A stretch of DNA of 64,000 nucleotides from Sphingomonas sp. PAMC26645 (GTDB taxonomy: Bacteria > Pseudomonadota > Alphaproteobacteria > Sphingomonadales > Sphingomonadaceae): NCBI RefSeq assembly GCF_004795835.1, contig NZ_CP039249.1, positions 2,951,001 through 3,015,000 of the forward strand. Reading direction: 5' to 3'. Each line of letters begins with the position of its first letter. The stretch's first letter is position 1. A program made the position numbers and the translations under genes. The notes beneath the pieces were generated by a model. That model did not search any database. It worked only from the letters and a program-made list of their open reading frames with translations, and had not been told where the DNA came from. This document shows positions 44,126-52,288 of this stretch, one piece after another.

Positions 44126-44920
44126 TTAGTTGGCGCGCGGTACGCCACCGGTCTGGCCGGCAGTCGTGGTCGTCGTGGCAGGCTTGGCCGAAACCGGCTT
44201 GGCAGCCGTTGCGATCGACGGACGCACTGCGCCGTTCGAAGCCAGGAAGCCGAGCACGTCGTTCGAGAAGGCCGACAGGTCCTCTGCGATCGACTTGTTG
44301 CGGCGCTGCAGCCAGTTGTACGACAGCACGGCAGGAACCGCGACGACCAGACCAAGGGCGGTCATGATCAGTGCTTCACCGACCGGCCCTGCGACCTTGT
44401 CGATCGATGCCTGACCCGATGCACCGATCTTCACGAGTGCGCGGTAGATGCCGATAACCGTACCGAACAGACCGATGAACGGCGAAACCGAACCGACCGT
44501 TGCGAGGAAGGCGAGACCGCCACCGAGCTTCGAGTTGATCGCGGCTTCCGAGCGAGCCAGCGAACCGTGCAGCCAGTCATGCGCCTCGACCGGATCGGTC
44601 AGCTTCGAATGCTGATCCTGAGCGGCCAGACCGTCGTCGACGATCTGCTTGTAGGCCGAGTTCTTCTCGAGCTTGGCCGAACCCTCGCGAAGGCTGTTCG
44701 ACGACCAGAAGGCCTGACGGACGCGCTTGCCCTGGCCGATGATCTTCTGCTGCTCGAACAGCTTCGAGAACAGGATGTAGAACGACACGACCGACATCAG
44801 CACGAGAATGCCGAACACGGTCTGCGAAATCAGGCCGCCTTCGCGAAGTGCGGCTTGCAGGCCGTACGGGTTGGCGTCGGCTGCGGCGGGCGCTGCCGCT
44901 GCAAGAATGGTGGTGATCAT
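44126..44920 (-). CDS. exbB: MotA/TolQ/ExbB proton channel protein
   Basis: 264 residues. Hydrophobic leader, then a helix FGILVLMSVVSFYILFSKLF, cytoplasmic loop and two further helices with FLATVGSVSPFIGLFGTVIG (the ExbB signature) and ALIMTALGLVVAVPAVLSYN. Inner-membrane pentamer around ExbD. In a TonB operon, so ExbB rather than TolQ. A flexible C-terminal tail (TTTTAGQTGG) is present. Confidence 0.95.
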   Translation of the reverse strand: MITTILAAAAPAAADANPYGLQAALREGGLISQTVFGILVLMSVVSFYILFSKLFEQQKIIGQGKRVRQAFWSSNSLREGSAKLEKNSAYKQIVDDGLAAQDQHSKLTDPVEAHDWLHGSLARSEAAINSKLGGGLAFLATVGSVSPFIGLFGTVIGIYRALVKIGASGQASIDKVAGPVGEALIMTALGLVVAVPAVLSYNWLQRRNKSIAEDLSAFSNDVLGFLASNGAVRPSIATAAKPVSAKPATTTTTAGQTGGVPRAN

Positions 44921-44973
44921 GTTCGCTTAGTCCTCTGACTGAATTTTATCTGGTGCGGTTGACGTAGGATGGA

Positions 44974-45654
44974 TCATTCCTGAGGCAGGACCCACCTGAT
45001 GTTCAGCTGGTACGACGACCCTACGGCATTGCCGTTCTCGTCCTTGGCAGGCGTGAAACGCACCCTCGCCTTGGAGATCCGGCAGGTCGCATCATCCAGC
45101 GTCGTGTTGCCGCTGGACGACGTCACCGAACAGTCGGTCACGCGACCATCCGTACCGATCGTCAGCTTCGCGGAAACGCGACCCTGAGCACCCTCACGCT
45201 GAGCCGACGGCGGATAATTGTCCGCGCCGAAATACTGCCCTGGGTTACCCTTGAGACCAGCAGCCTGCGAGACACGTGGCGTCGGCGGCGGTGCCGGCGG
45301 TGCTGGTGGTGCGGGCGGCGACGGCGGTGCCGTCGGCTGGAACCGAGGAATGATGCTCGACGTCGTCAGCGCGGGCGCTGGCTGCGGCGTTACCACGACT
45401 GGCGGCGGCGTCACGACCGTGGTCGGTGGCGGCGGCAGGTTTGGCTGGTCGGGTGGCGGCGGCGGGGGCTCGTCGGGCGGAGGCGGCGGCGGTGGCGGCT
45501 CCACGTCGAACGTCGTCATCTTTTCCTGGGCCTTTTTCACGTACTGGTACGCGAGGCCAGTGACGAAAGCATAGCCCAAGGCCGCATGAATCAGCGCGAC
45601 GATCACGATCGCGACGATTTTGCCTCCGGACATCTTTTGGTCAGTATAGGCCAT
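44974..45654 (-). CDS. tonB: Energy transducer TonB
   Basis: 226 residues. N-terminal membrane helix (IVAIVIVALIHAALGYAFVT), a long Pro-rich periplasmic linker beginning DVEPPPPPPPP, and the C-terminal TonB domain YPPSAQREGAQGRVSAKLTI ending SSYQLNIRWVLPQE. It transfers proton-motive force to outer-membrane receptors. First gene of the operon; the upstream 224 bp gap holds its promoter and that of a divergent gene. Confidence 0.95.
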   Translation of the reverse strand: MAYTDQKMSGGKIVAIVIVALIHAALGYAFVTGLAYQYVKKAQEKMTTFDVEPPPPPPPPDEPPPPPPDQPNLPPPPTTVVTPPPVVVTPQPAPALTTSSIIPRFQPTAPPSPPAPPAPPAPPPTPRVSQAAGLKGNPGQYFGADNYPPSAQREGAQGRVSAKLTIGTDGRVTDCSVTSSSGNTTLDDATCRISKARVRFTPAKDENGNAVGSSYQLNIRWVLPQE

Positions 45655-45878
45655 TCAGAAACGACACTCCCTTAATCTGCCTGCTCCGTACGCACGTGCC
45701 CGCAATGGGTACGCGGCACATGCGTCTGCCGTTGGCCGGAATAACCACGGGGCAGTGAGCAAGTCCTATCGCCACGTTCTGCGACACGCAAACGCTTTGT
45801 CGGACGCAACAAACGTACAACCATAGGATGGCAGAATTATTTCTGTATCGTTCAGCTTGCGTAGCGTAGCCTGAAGAC

Positions 45879-46775
45879 ATGAATCTTCTCTTTCACGTTA
45901 CGGCTTCGGCCCTCTCCGTCATCATCGTGGCAACTCCTATCGGCGCTCAGGAAACCCCGGCTACACCCCGGGTTTTCACCGGCGACGCCGGTGTGGCGCA
46001 GGGTGCGGTGCAGCGCGAAGCGGCTGGCGGCATTGGATATTCCGACATCGCCGACCTGGTGCTTTCCGCCCCCGTGATCGCCGACGCGACCGTCCGGTCG
46101 ACGACGAAGATCAAGCCGGCCGAGGCACCGAATCTCGCGGCGGGTCATGTCAGACTATATGTCGAGGTCGACGTCACCGCATTGATCCGCGGCGCCAACG
46201 GGCTGCCGCCGCGAATCGGGTATCTGCTCGACGTAATGCCCGACGCAGCCGGCCGGGTGCCGAAATTCAAGAAGGCGCGCGTGCTGATCTTCGCCAGACC
46301 AGTGTCCGGCGCGGTGAATCAGGTCCAACTGGTCGCGCCCGACGCGCAGCTGGATTGGACGCCGATCGCAGATGCACGCGCACGGAAGATCGCCCGCGAT
46401 GCACTGGCGAGCGATGCGCCGCCGGTCATCACCGGCATCGGCAACGCGTTTCACGTTCCCGGCGCGCTACCCGGTGAAGGCGAGACCCAGATCTTCCTGA
46501 CGACCGCGGACCAACGTCCGGTTTCGCTGTCGGTGCTGCGGCGTCCCGGCGAACAGCCACGCTGGGCGGTTGCGCTTAGCGAGATCGTCGACGAGTCGGC
46601 CGCACCGCCTGCGGCGGAGACGCTGCTGTGGTACCGGCTGAGCTGCGCCTTGCCGCAGGCCTTGCCGGACCGCAGCACGGGATCGCTGGAGGCCGCCGAT
46701 GCGGCGATCGCGCGGGAGGATTACGCATTCGTCCTGGCCGCGCTGGGGCCGTGCGGACGGACTCGGAAAAGCTGA
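45879..46775 (+). CDS. Conserved secreted protein, unknown function
   Basis: 298 residues with signal peptide (SALSVIIVATPIGA). Body rich in short strands (LYVEVDVTALIRGANGLPPR) and a C-terminal Cys pair (LSCALPQAL, ALGPCGRT). No known family; resembles conserved sphingomonad periplasmic proteins. Divergent from tonB; may take its regulation from the same region. Confidence 0.65.
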   Translation: MNLLFHVTASALSVIIVATPIGAQETPATPRVFTGDAGVAQGAVQREAAGGIGYSDIADLVLSAPVIADATVRSTTKIKPAEAPNLAAGHVRLYVEVDVTALIRGANGLPPRIGYLLDVMPDAAGRVPKFKKARVLIFARPVSGAVNQVQLVAPDAQLDWTPIADARARKIARDALASDAPPVITGIGNAFHVPGALPGEGETQIFLTTADQRPVSLSVLRRPGEQPRWAVALSEIVDESAAPPAAETLLWYRLSCALPQALPDRSTGSLEAADAAIAREDYAFVLAALGPCGRTRKS

Positions 46776-46797
46776 ACTACCCTCGGAAGCGCGCAGG

Positions 46798-47073
46798 CTA
46801 GCCGACGACCAGCAATTGTCCGGTGGTGGAGCGCGCCTGCTCAAGAAACGCGACCGCGGCCTCAACATCGGCGTGTCGAGCCGCCTCGGCCGGTGCCACC
46901 GCATTCACGCGGACCGCTGGCGCCAATTCGATCGCGAGGGGGCCGATCGCCGCCCTCGCCTGCGCCATCGTCAGCGGATCGAGGTTCGCGGGGATCAACA
47001 CGATCCGCGATTCGCCGACTGCGCCACGGACGAGCGCCGCGATGTCCCCGCCCGGCTCTAGCCTCAGCAGCAT
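46798..47073 (-). CDS. Short Rossmann-fold protein, SDR-derived
   Basis: 91 residues. The C-terminal VRVNAVAPAEAARHADVEAA and LEQARSTTGQLLVVG match the C-terminal half of short-chain dehydrogenases (VRVNAIAPG ... TGQ...VDGG). The N-terminal nucleotide-binding glycines and the catalytic YxxxK are absent. Four bases after folB on the same strand. A dihydropteridine or dihydromonapterin reductase (FolM type) is often next to folB, so this may be its shrunken remnant kept as a separate gene, or decayed. Confidence 0.6.
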   Translation of the reverse strand: MLLRLEPGGDIAALVRGAVGESRIVLIPANLDPLTMAQARAAIGPLAIELAPAVRVNAVAPAEAARHADVEAAVAFLEQARSTTGQLLVVG

Positions 47074-47077
47074 GCGA

Positions 47078-47449
47078 TCAGCGGCGATGTCGGACGAGGG
47101 TCACGCCGATCGCCTCGTCGGCTTCGGCGATCGCGAGCTTCACGATCTTGACCATCACGCGCAGGACGCGGGCATCCTGCAGGAACAACGTCTCGCAGAT
47201 ATGATCCGCAACGCCCTCGATCAGCGTGAAATGCACGCCGGCCGGCAGCGCGGTGGTCGCGGCGTTCTTCAAATCGAGATAGTTCTTGGATGCCGACAAC
47301 GGCGTATCCGGCGCGAAGTGTCTCGGGCAGACCATGTCCACGGTCAGAGAAATCCGCAGCGGCTGCGGCAGGTGCGTCTCCTCCGAATAGATGCCGGTCA
47401 GGACCTGCACTTCGAGATCGTGGACTTCGAGTTGAAGACTGTCTTCCAT
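47078..47449 (-). CDS. folB: Dihydroneopterin aldolase
   Basis: 123 residues, standard for the family. GIYSEETHLPQPLRISLTVD holds the substrate-side Glu; HFTLIEGVADHICETLF and VKIVKLAIAEADEAIGVTLV are further conserved stretches, with the catalytic lysine in the KIVKL block. Folate biosynthesis step from dihydroneopterin to 6-hydroxymethyl-dihydropterin and glycolaldehyde. No other folate gene is adjacent except the SDR remnant. Confidence 0.88.
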   Translation of the reverse strand: MEDSLQLEVHDLEVQVLTGIYSEETHLPQPLRISLTVDMVCPRHFAPDTPLSASKNYLDLKNAATTALPAGVHFTLIEGVADHICETLFLQDARVLRVMVKIVKLAIAEADEAIGVTLVRHRR

Positions 47450-47603
47450 CTGCGCGCCTCTAGCAGACGCACCGCGAGATGAAAGTCACACCGTTCGCGC
47501 GCCGGGTCGTCCGAACGTCGATCCGGTTATCCTTGCGTTCAGCGTCGCCACGGCTAAAGCGCGCTGCCCTTCCCGCGTGTACGCGGCGCAGTCCGGGCCG
47601 GAG

Positions 47604-48137
47604 ATGCCGTTGATCACTCTCGTTCCCCTGGCCAGCATCAACCCGACAGCGGTCGAGATGCTGCTCGATGCCGCTTTCGGCCCGGATCGGTTCACGCGGA
47701 CCGCGTACACGATCCGCGGTGGGACGAAGCCGGTCGCCGCACTCAGCTTCGCCGCGGTCGAGGATGGCGTGCTGGTTGGCTCGATCCAGTGCTGGCCGAT
47801 TGCGCTGGTCGACGACGACAGACCATTTCCGCTGATCATGGTCGGCCCGGTCGCCGTGGTACCCGACCATCAAGGAGATGGCATCGGTCGTCGCCTGATG
47901 ACGCAGGCGCTCGACGCGGCCGCCGTCACGGGGCTCGACGATGCGCTCATGCTGATCGGCGACCCCGACTATTACGGCCGGTTCTTCGGCTTCTCCGCCG
48001 AGCGCACCGCATTCTGGGCCGCCCCCGGCCCGGTCGAGCGCCACCGCCTGCTCGCCCGCGGCGATGCGGTGCCGGACAGCACCGGCATGCTCGGTCCCCG
48101 CGTTGCCGAGGCCATGCCGGTCACCGCATCCGCATAA
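47604..48137 (+). CDS. GNAT family N-acetyltransferase
   Basis: 177 residues from ATG 47604; a GTG at 47577 is possible. Acetyl-CoA loop in VGPVAVVPDHQGDGIGRRLM (V.P..QG.GIG..L). C-terminal part has LMLIGDPDYYGRFFGF, a sequence seen in putative acetyltransferases of the YhbS type. Substrate unknown. 44 bases before the DUF1285 gene. Confidence 0.88.
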   Translation: MPLITLVPLASINPTAVEMLLDAAFGPDRFTRTAYTIRGGTKPVAALSFAAVEDGVLVGSIQCWPIALVDDDRPFPLIMVGPVAVVPDHQGDGIGRRLMTQALDAAAVTGLDDALMLIGDPDYYGRFFGFSAERTAFWAAPGPVERHRLLARGDAVPDSTGMLGPRVAEAMPVTASA

Positions 48138-48180
48138 GCCACCGCTTTACCTCCGCCCCCTGCCCGCCTAGTCCGCCGCC

Positions 48181-48759
48181 ATGCCCATGGATGCCATCCC
48201 CGATATCGCCTCGCTCAGTCTCGCCGAAATCGCCAAGCTCGTCGAAGAGGCGAAGCTCCCGCCGGTCGAGAAATGGAACCCGACGCATTGCGGCGACAGC
48301 GAGATGCGGATCGCGCGCGACGGCACCTGGTATCACCAGGGCTCGCCGATCGGCCGCCCGGCGATGGTTCGGCTGTTCTCGACGATCCTGCGCCGTGAGC
48401 CCGATGGCAGCCACGTCCTCGTCACGCCGGTCGAAAAGCTCGATATCGAGGTCGAGGATGCGCCGTTCATCGCGGTCGAGATGAAGGCCGAGGGCAGCGG
48501 TCGCGATGCGAAGCTCGCTTTCCGGCTCAACACCGGCGACCTCGTTACGGCAGGTCCGGAGCATCCGCTGCGCTTCGTCGAGGACACGACCGACGGAGAT
48601 GGCGGTCCGCGCCCCTACCTCGCCGTCCGCGGCGGGATGGAGGCGCTGGTGGTCCGCTCGGTCTATTACGAACTCGCCGAGCGCGCGATTGCCGACGACG
48701 CGACGCCCGCCGGGCTGTGGAGCGACGGCGCGTTCTTCCCGCTGGAGCCCGCTGCATGA
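48181..48759 (+). CDS. DUF1285 protein
   Basis: 192 residues. The conserved pattern of DUF1285 is visible: W-P-CG-S-MRI-RDGTWYHQGSPIGRP, LVTPVEKLDIEVEDAPF and LNTGDLVTAGPEHPLRF. Structure of a homologue is known to be two similar beta domains, but function is not. Overlap with the following CoA pyrophosphatase (ATGA at 48756-48759) shows coupling to nucleotide metabolism. Confidence 0.85.
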   Translation: MPMDAIPDIASLSLAEIAKLVEEAKLPPVEKWNPTHCGDSEMRIARDGTWYHQGSPIGRPAMVRLFSTILRREPDGSHVLVTPVEKLDIEVEDAPFIAVEMKAEGSGRDAKLAFRLNTGDLVTAGPEHPLRFVEDTTDGDGGPRPYLAVRGGMEALVVRSVYYELAERAIADDATPAGLWSDGAFFPLEPAA

Positions 48760-49352
48760 GCCTGACGGAACGGATGACCGCGGCGCTGGCGAAGGGCGCC
48801 GGGTCGCACATGATCCTGCTCACCGGCGACCAGCATGACGGCGATCTAACCGCCGCCGACACGCTGCTTCCTGCCGCGGTGCTGATCGCGGTGACCGACC
48901 GCGCTGATCCCGGCGTGATCCTGACTCAGCGTACCGACACGATGAGCCGCCACCCCGGCCAGATCGCGTTTCCCGGCGGCCGGATCGACCCCGGCGAGGA
49001 CGTCGTGACCGCCGCGCTGCGCGAGGCCGAGGAGGAGATCGCCCTCCCCCGCGACAAGGTCCAGGTGATCGGCGAGGCCGACAGTTATCGCACCGTCACC
49101 GGGTTCCAGGTGACGCCGGTGATCGGCATAATTCCGCCCGACTTGGTCTTCACACCGAGCGAGGCGGAAGTCGCCAGCGTTTTCGAAGTCCCGCTCGCGT
49201 TCCTGCTCGACGAGGCGAACCATGTCGAGGCGACGCTCGAATGGCAGGGCCACGACCGGCATTATTACGAGATCATGTGGAACGAGCGCCGTATCTGGGG
49301 TGCGACCGCGGCGATGATCGTCAACCTTGCCCGCCGCCTGAGGTGGTCTTGA
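48756..49352 (+). CDS. Nudix CoA pyrophosphatase
   Basis: 198 residues from ATG 48756 (ATGA overlap). Nudix box GGRIDPGEDVVTAALREA followed by EEEIAL; the consensus glycine near its end is isoleucine. LTQRTDTMSRHPGQIAFPGG is the CoA-hydrolase (NUDT7/YeaB) signature. Hydrolyses CoA and derivatives to 4'-phosphopantetheine and 3',5'-ADP. TTGA overlap with the CCA transferase follows. Confidence 0.9.
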   Translation: MSLTERMTAALAKGAGSHMILLTGDQHDGDLTAADTLLPAAVLIAVTDRADPGVILTQRTDTMSRHPGQIAFPGGRIDPGEDVVTAALREAEEEIALPRDKVQVIGEADSYRTVTGFQVTPVIGIIPPDLVFTPSEAEVASVFEVPLAFLLDEANHVEATLEWQGHDRHYYEIMWNERRIWGATAAMIVNLARRLRWS

Positions 49353-50521
49353 TACTCCCGGCGGCGCCGTGGCGCGACCGTGACGGCCTCGCAGCACTGA
49401 CCAAGGTTCTTGGCGCGGCAGAGGGCGAGTCGCGCTTCGTCGGTGGCGCGGTGCGCGACACGCTGCTCGGGATCGACGTCGCCGATGTCGACATTGCCAC
49501 GCGCTTGCCCCCGCAGGAGGTGATCGAGCGACTCCAGGATGCGCGGATCAAGGCGGTTCCGACCGGCCTCGCGCACGGCACGATTACTGCCGTCACCCCC
49601 GCAGGTCCGGTCGAGGTGACGACGCTGCGCCGCGACGTCTCGACCGACGGCCGCCACGCGATCATCGCCTATACCGACGACTGGCGCGAAGACGCGACGC
49701 GCCGCGATTTCACGATGAACGCGCTTTACGCCGATCCCGCGACGGGCGAGATCTTCGATTATTTCGGCGGCCTCGACGACCTCGCGGCGCGGCGCGTCCG
49801 CTTCATCGGCGACCCGTTGCAGCGGATCGCCGAGGATCATCTGCGCATCCTCCGCTTCTTTCGCTTCCACGCGCGGTTCGGCACCGCGATCGACCAAGCC
49901 GGTCTCGACGCCTGCACCGCGCGCGCGAACGACCTGATGGCGCTGTCCCGTGAACGCGTGGCGAGCGAAGTCCTGAAACTGCTGGTCGCCGGCAACGCCG
50001 TGCCCGTCGTCACGCTGATGGTCGAGCGCGGCATCTTCCGCGCGGTATTGCCAGAGATCGACGCCCAGGGAGCGGCGCGTTTGGGCGTGCTGGCCGAGCG
50101 CGAGACGAACGCTGGCATCGCACCGGACCCGATCCGCCGCCTCGCCGTGTCGATCGCGCCTGCCGCCGCGGAGGCCGTTGGAGCGAGGCTGAAGCTGTCC
50201 AACGTCGACCGCAAGCGCCTGATGGCTGCCACTGCGGGATCCGGTGAGGAAGGCCCCCTCGCCTTGGCCTATCGTGTCGGTGTGGCCGGTGCAGTCGACC
50301 GTCTGCTCATCGCTGGCGAAGACGTGTCCCAAATCAAGGACTGGACGCCGCCTGCGTTCCCGTTCTCCGGCGGGGCTCTGGTCGAACGTGGACTCCGGAA
50401 AGGACCCGACGTGGCTGCGATGCTGCGCCGGGTCGAGACGCAGTGGATCTCGGAAGGGTTTCCGCGCGCCGAGCGCGTGGCGGCCATCGCCGACGGACTG
50501 GTGGCGGAGGTTTCCGCCTAA
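49349..50521 (+). CDS. cca: CCA tRNA nucleotidyltransferase
   Basis: 390 residues from TTG 49349, which overlaps the stop of the Nudix gene (TTGA) and has GAGG five bases before; GTG 49343 is an alternative. Class II nucleotidyltransferase motif FVGGAVRDTLLG and DVDIAT; EDATRRDFTMNALYADP; RIAEDHLRILRFFRFHARFG. Adds or repairs the CCA end of tRNA. The tRNA genes here encode CCA, so in this organism it is for repair. DUF1285-Nudix-cca is a recurrent alphaproteobacterial order. Confidence 0.93.
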   Translation: MILPAAPWRDRDGLAALTKVLGAAEGESRFVGGAVRDTLLGIDVADVDIATRLPPQEVIERLQDARIKAVPTGLAHGTITAVTPAGPVEVTTLRRDVSTDGRHAIIAYTDDWREDATRRDFTMNALYADPATGEIFDYFGGLDDLAARRVRFIGDPLQRIAEDHLRILRFFRFHARFGTAIDQAGLDACTARANDLMALSRERVASEVLKLLVAGNAVPVVTLMVERGIFRAVLPEIDAQGAARLGVLAERETNAGIAPDPIRRLAVSIAPAAAEAVGARLKLSNVDRKRLMAATAGSGEEGPLALAYRVGVAGAVDRLLIAGEDVSQIKDWTPPAFPFSGGALVERGLRKGPDVAAMLRRVETQWISEGFPRAERVAAIADGLVAEVSA

Positions 50522-50548
50522 CTCGTTTTGAGCCGGCGTGGGCGCCAG

Positions 50549-52288
50549 TCAGTTCGTAGCAGTTATAGAGTTGATCATCGCATACGCCGCATCCGGCTCC
50601 AGCGGTCGTGCGTAGAAATAGCCCTGCCCGTACGTGCACCCCAACGCCGCGAGCGTCTGGGACAATTCATGCGTTTCGACCCCCTCGGCCGTCGTCCGCA
50701 TCCCCAGTGCCTGCGCAAGACTGAGGATAGCGCGGACGATCGACACCTTGTCGCGGTCCGCCAGCATGCCCGTCACGAAGCTGCGGTCGATCTTGAGAAT
50801 GTCGATCGGCAGCTTCTGGAGATAGGCGAGGTTCGAATACCCGGTGCCGAAATCGTCCATCGCCAGGTTCGTCCCGAGCGCCTTCAGCGCGTGCATCGTC
50901 CCGGCGATCCGGTCGGGATCCGAGACGATCGCGCTCTCGGTCAGTTCGAGCGTGAACCGATCTCCCGACAACCCCGTCGAGTCCAGCGCCGCCTGCAGCA
51001 CCGGGGCGATCGCATCGCGCTGCAACTGGATCGCCGACAGGTTGACGGCCAGCCTCACCCCACACGGTCCGCCGTTCGCCGCGTCCCAGCGCGCCAGCGT
51101 CTGCGCAGCTTCCTCGATCGCCCATCGCCCCAGCGGCACGATCAATCCCGATTCCTCGGCGACCGCGATGAATTCGGTGGGCGAATGTTCGCGGCCATCC
51201 TTATCGGTCCAGCGCGCCAGCGCTTCGAACGACACGATCCGGCCGGTCGCCAAGTCGCAAATCGGCTGATACGCCAGCCGCAGGTCGCGGTGCTCGATTG
51301 CGCGACGTAGCGCGGTCTCCATGCCGAATTGGGCGCGGGCGATCGCGAAATCCTGGACCTGGTAGAACTCGGCGCGACCACTCACCTTAGCGCGTTTTAC
51401 CGCAAACTGCGCATGGCGGACCAAGTCGACATTGTCGCCGGACTCATCGGCCCCGAAGGCGATCCCGACCGAGCATTCGACGTTGATCTCGTAATCGGTC
51501 AACCGGAACGGCGTTTGCAACGTCCGGTGGATCCGCTCGGCCAGCGCCTGCGCCTCCTCACGATCCTGGTCGATCGATATCAGGATACCGAATTGATTCC
51601 CTCCGATCCGCGCCAGCGTGTCGCGCGCGCGCAAAGCGCCCTTGATCCGACGCGCCACCGTGATGAGCAATTCGTCTCCCGCCAGCGAGCCAAGGCACGA
51701 GTTCAGCCGGCCGAACCGATCGAGATCGATCGCGAGTACGGCCCTGACCGTATGGTCTTCGAGCTCCTCGATCAGGTCCGCGAACCCTTCCCGGTTCAAC
51801 AGTCCCGTCAGGCTGTCGGTCGTCATCTCGCGACGCAGACTGCGCTCGGTCTGGACCTGCGACGTCAGGTCGATGAAACTGATCGTACACCGTTCGCGGA
51901 ATATGGGATCGGAACGTGCGATCGTGACGCGGTAATGGCGGCAGTCAATCTCGTCGCCCAGGACCCAGTCGAAGTCGGACCTGATCTGCTCCGACCCGAG
52001 AAACGCCCGGATCCGGTCGCCGAGCTCGGCGATCATCGGCGAACGTTCCGCAACGACGCCGAACCCCGCCAGACGATACGCGCGATTCATCGCGAACAGC
52101 TCGAGTTGCCCCGCGTTCAGGACGATATGAACCGCGGGGATCGGCACGAGTTCAAGCCCGCGTGCGACCATATCACTCGTCACGATCGGCTTTGCAGTCT
52201 GTTCGAGGGCGGTCGATGGCATGCTCCCCGGTACCGCGGGTTCGTTAAGAGGCTCTGAAGGACCCTGAATGGGGCCTTTCTCATCCAT
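50549..52288 (-). CDS. PAS-GGDEF(degenerate)-EAL cyclic-di-GMP phosphodiesterase
   Basis: 579 residues. Sensory PAS-like region about 40-145, a GGDEF domain (about 150-305) whose signature is GGNQF (229-233) and so is likely catalytically inactive, then an EAL domain with intact EAL (355-357), NLSAIQLQ, ELTESAI, MDDFGTGYSNL (D478, D479) and KIDRSFV. Expected net activity: hydrolysis of c-di-GMP, with the GGDEF possibly binding GTP as a regulator. Cytosolic. Start overlaps parC stop by one base (TAATG), an unusual pairing. Confidence 0.92.
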   Translation of the reverse strand: MDEKGPIQGPSEPLNEPAVPGSMPSTALEQTAKPIVTSDMVARGLELVPIPAVHIVLNAGQLELFAMNRAYRLAGFGVVAERSPMIAELGDRIRAFLGSEQIRSDFDWVLGDEIDCRHYRVTIARSDPIFRERCTISFIDLTSQVQTERSLRREMTTDSLTGLLNREGFADLIEELEDHTVRAVLAIDLDRFGRLNSCLGSLAGDELLITVARRIKGALRARDTLARIGGNQFGILISIDQDREEAQALAERIHRTLQTPFRLTDYEINVECSVGIAFGADESGDNVDLVRHAQFAVKRAKVSGRAEFYQVQDFAIARAQFGMETALRRAIEHRDLRLAYQPICDLATGRIVSFEALARWTDKDGREHSPTEFIAVAEESGLIVPLGRWAIEEAAQTLARWDAANGGPCGVRLAVNLSAIQLQRDAIAPVLQAALDSTGLSGDRFTLELTESAIVSDPDRIAGTMHALKALGTNLAMDDFGTGYSNLAYLQKLPIDILKIDRSFVTGMLADRDKVSIVRAILSLAQALGMRTTAEGVETHELSQTLAALGCTYGQGYFYARPLEPDAAYAMINSITATN

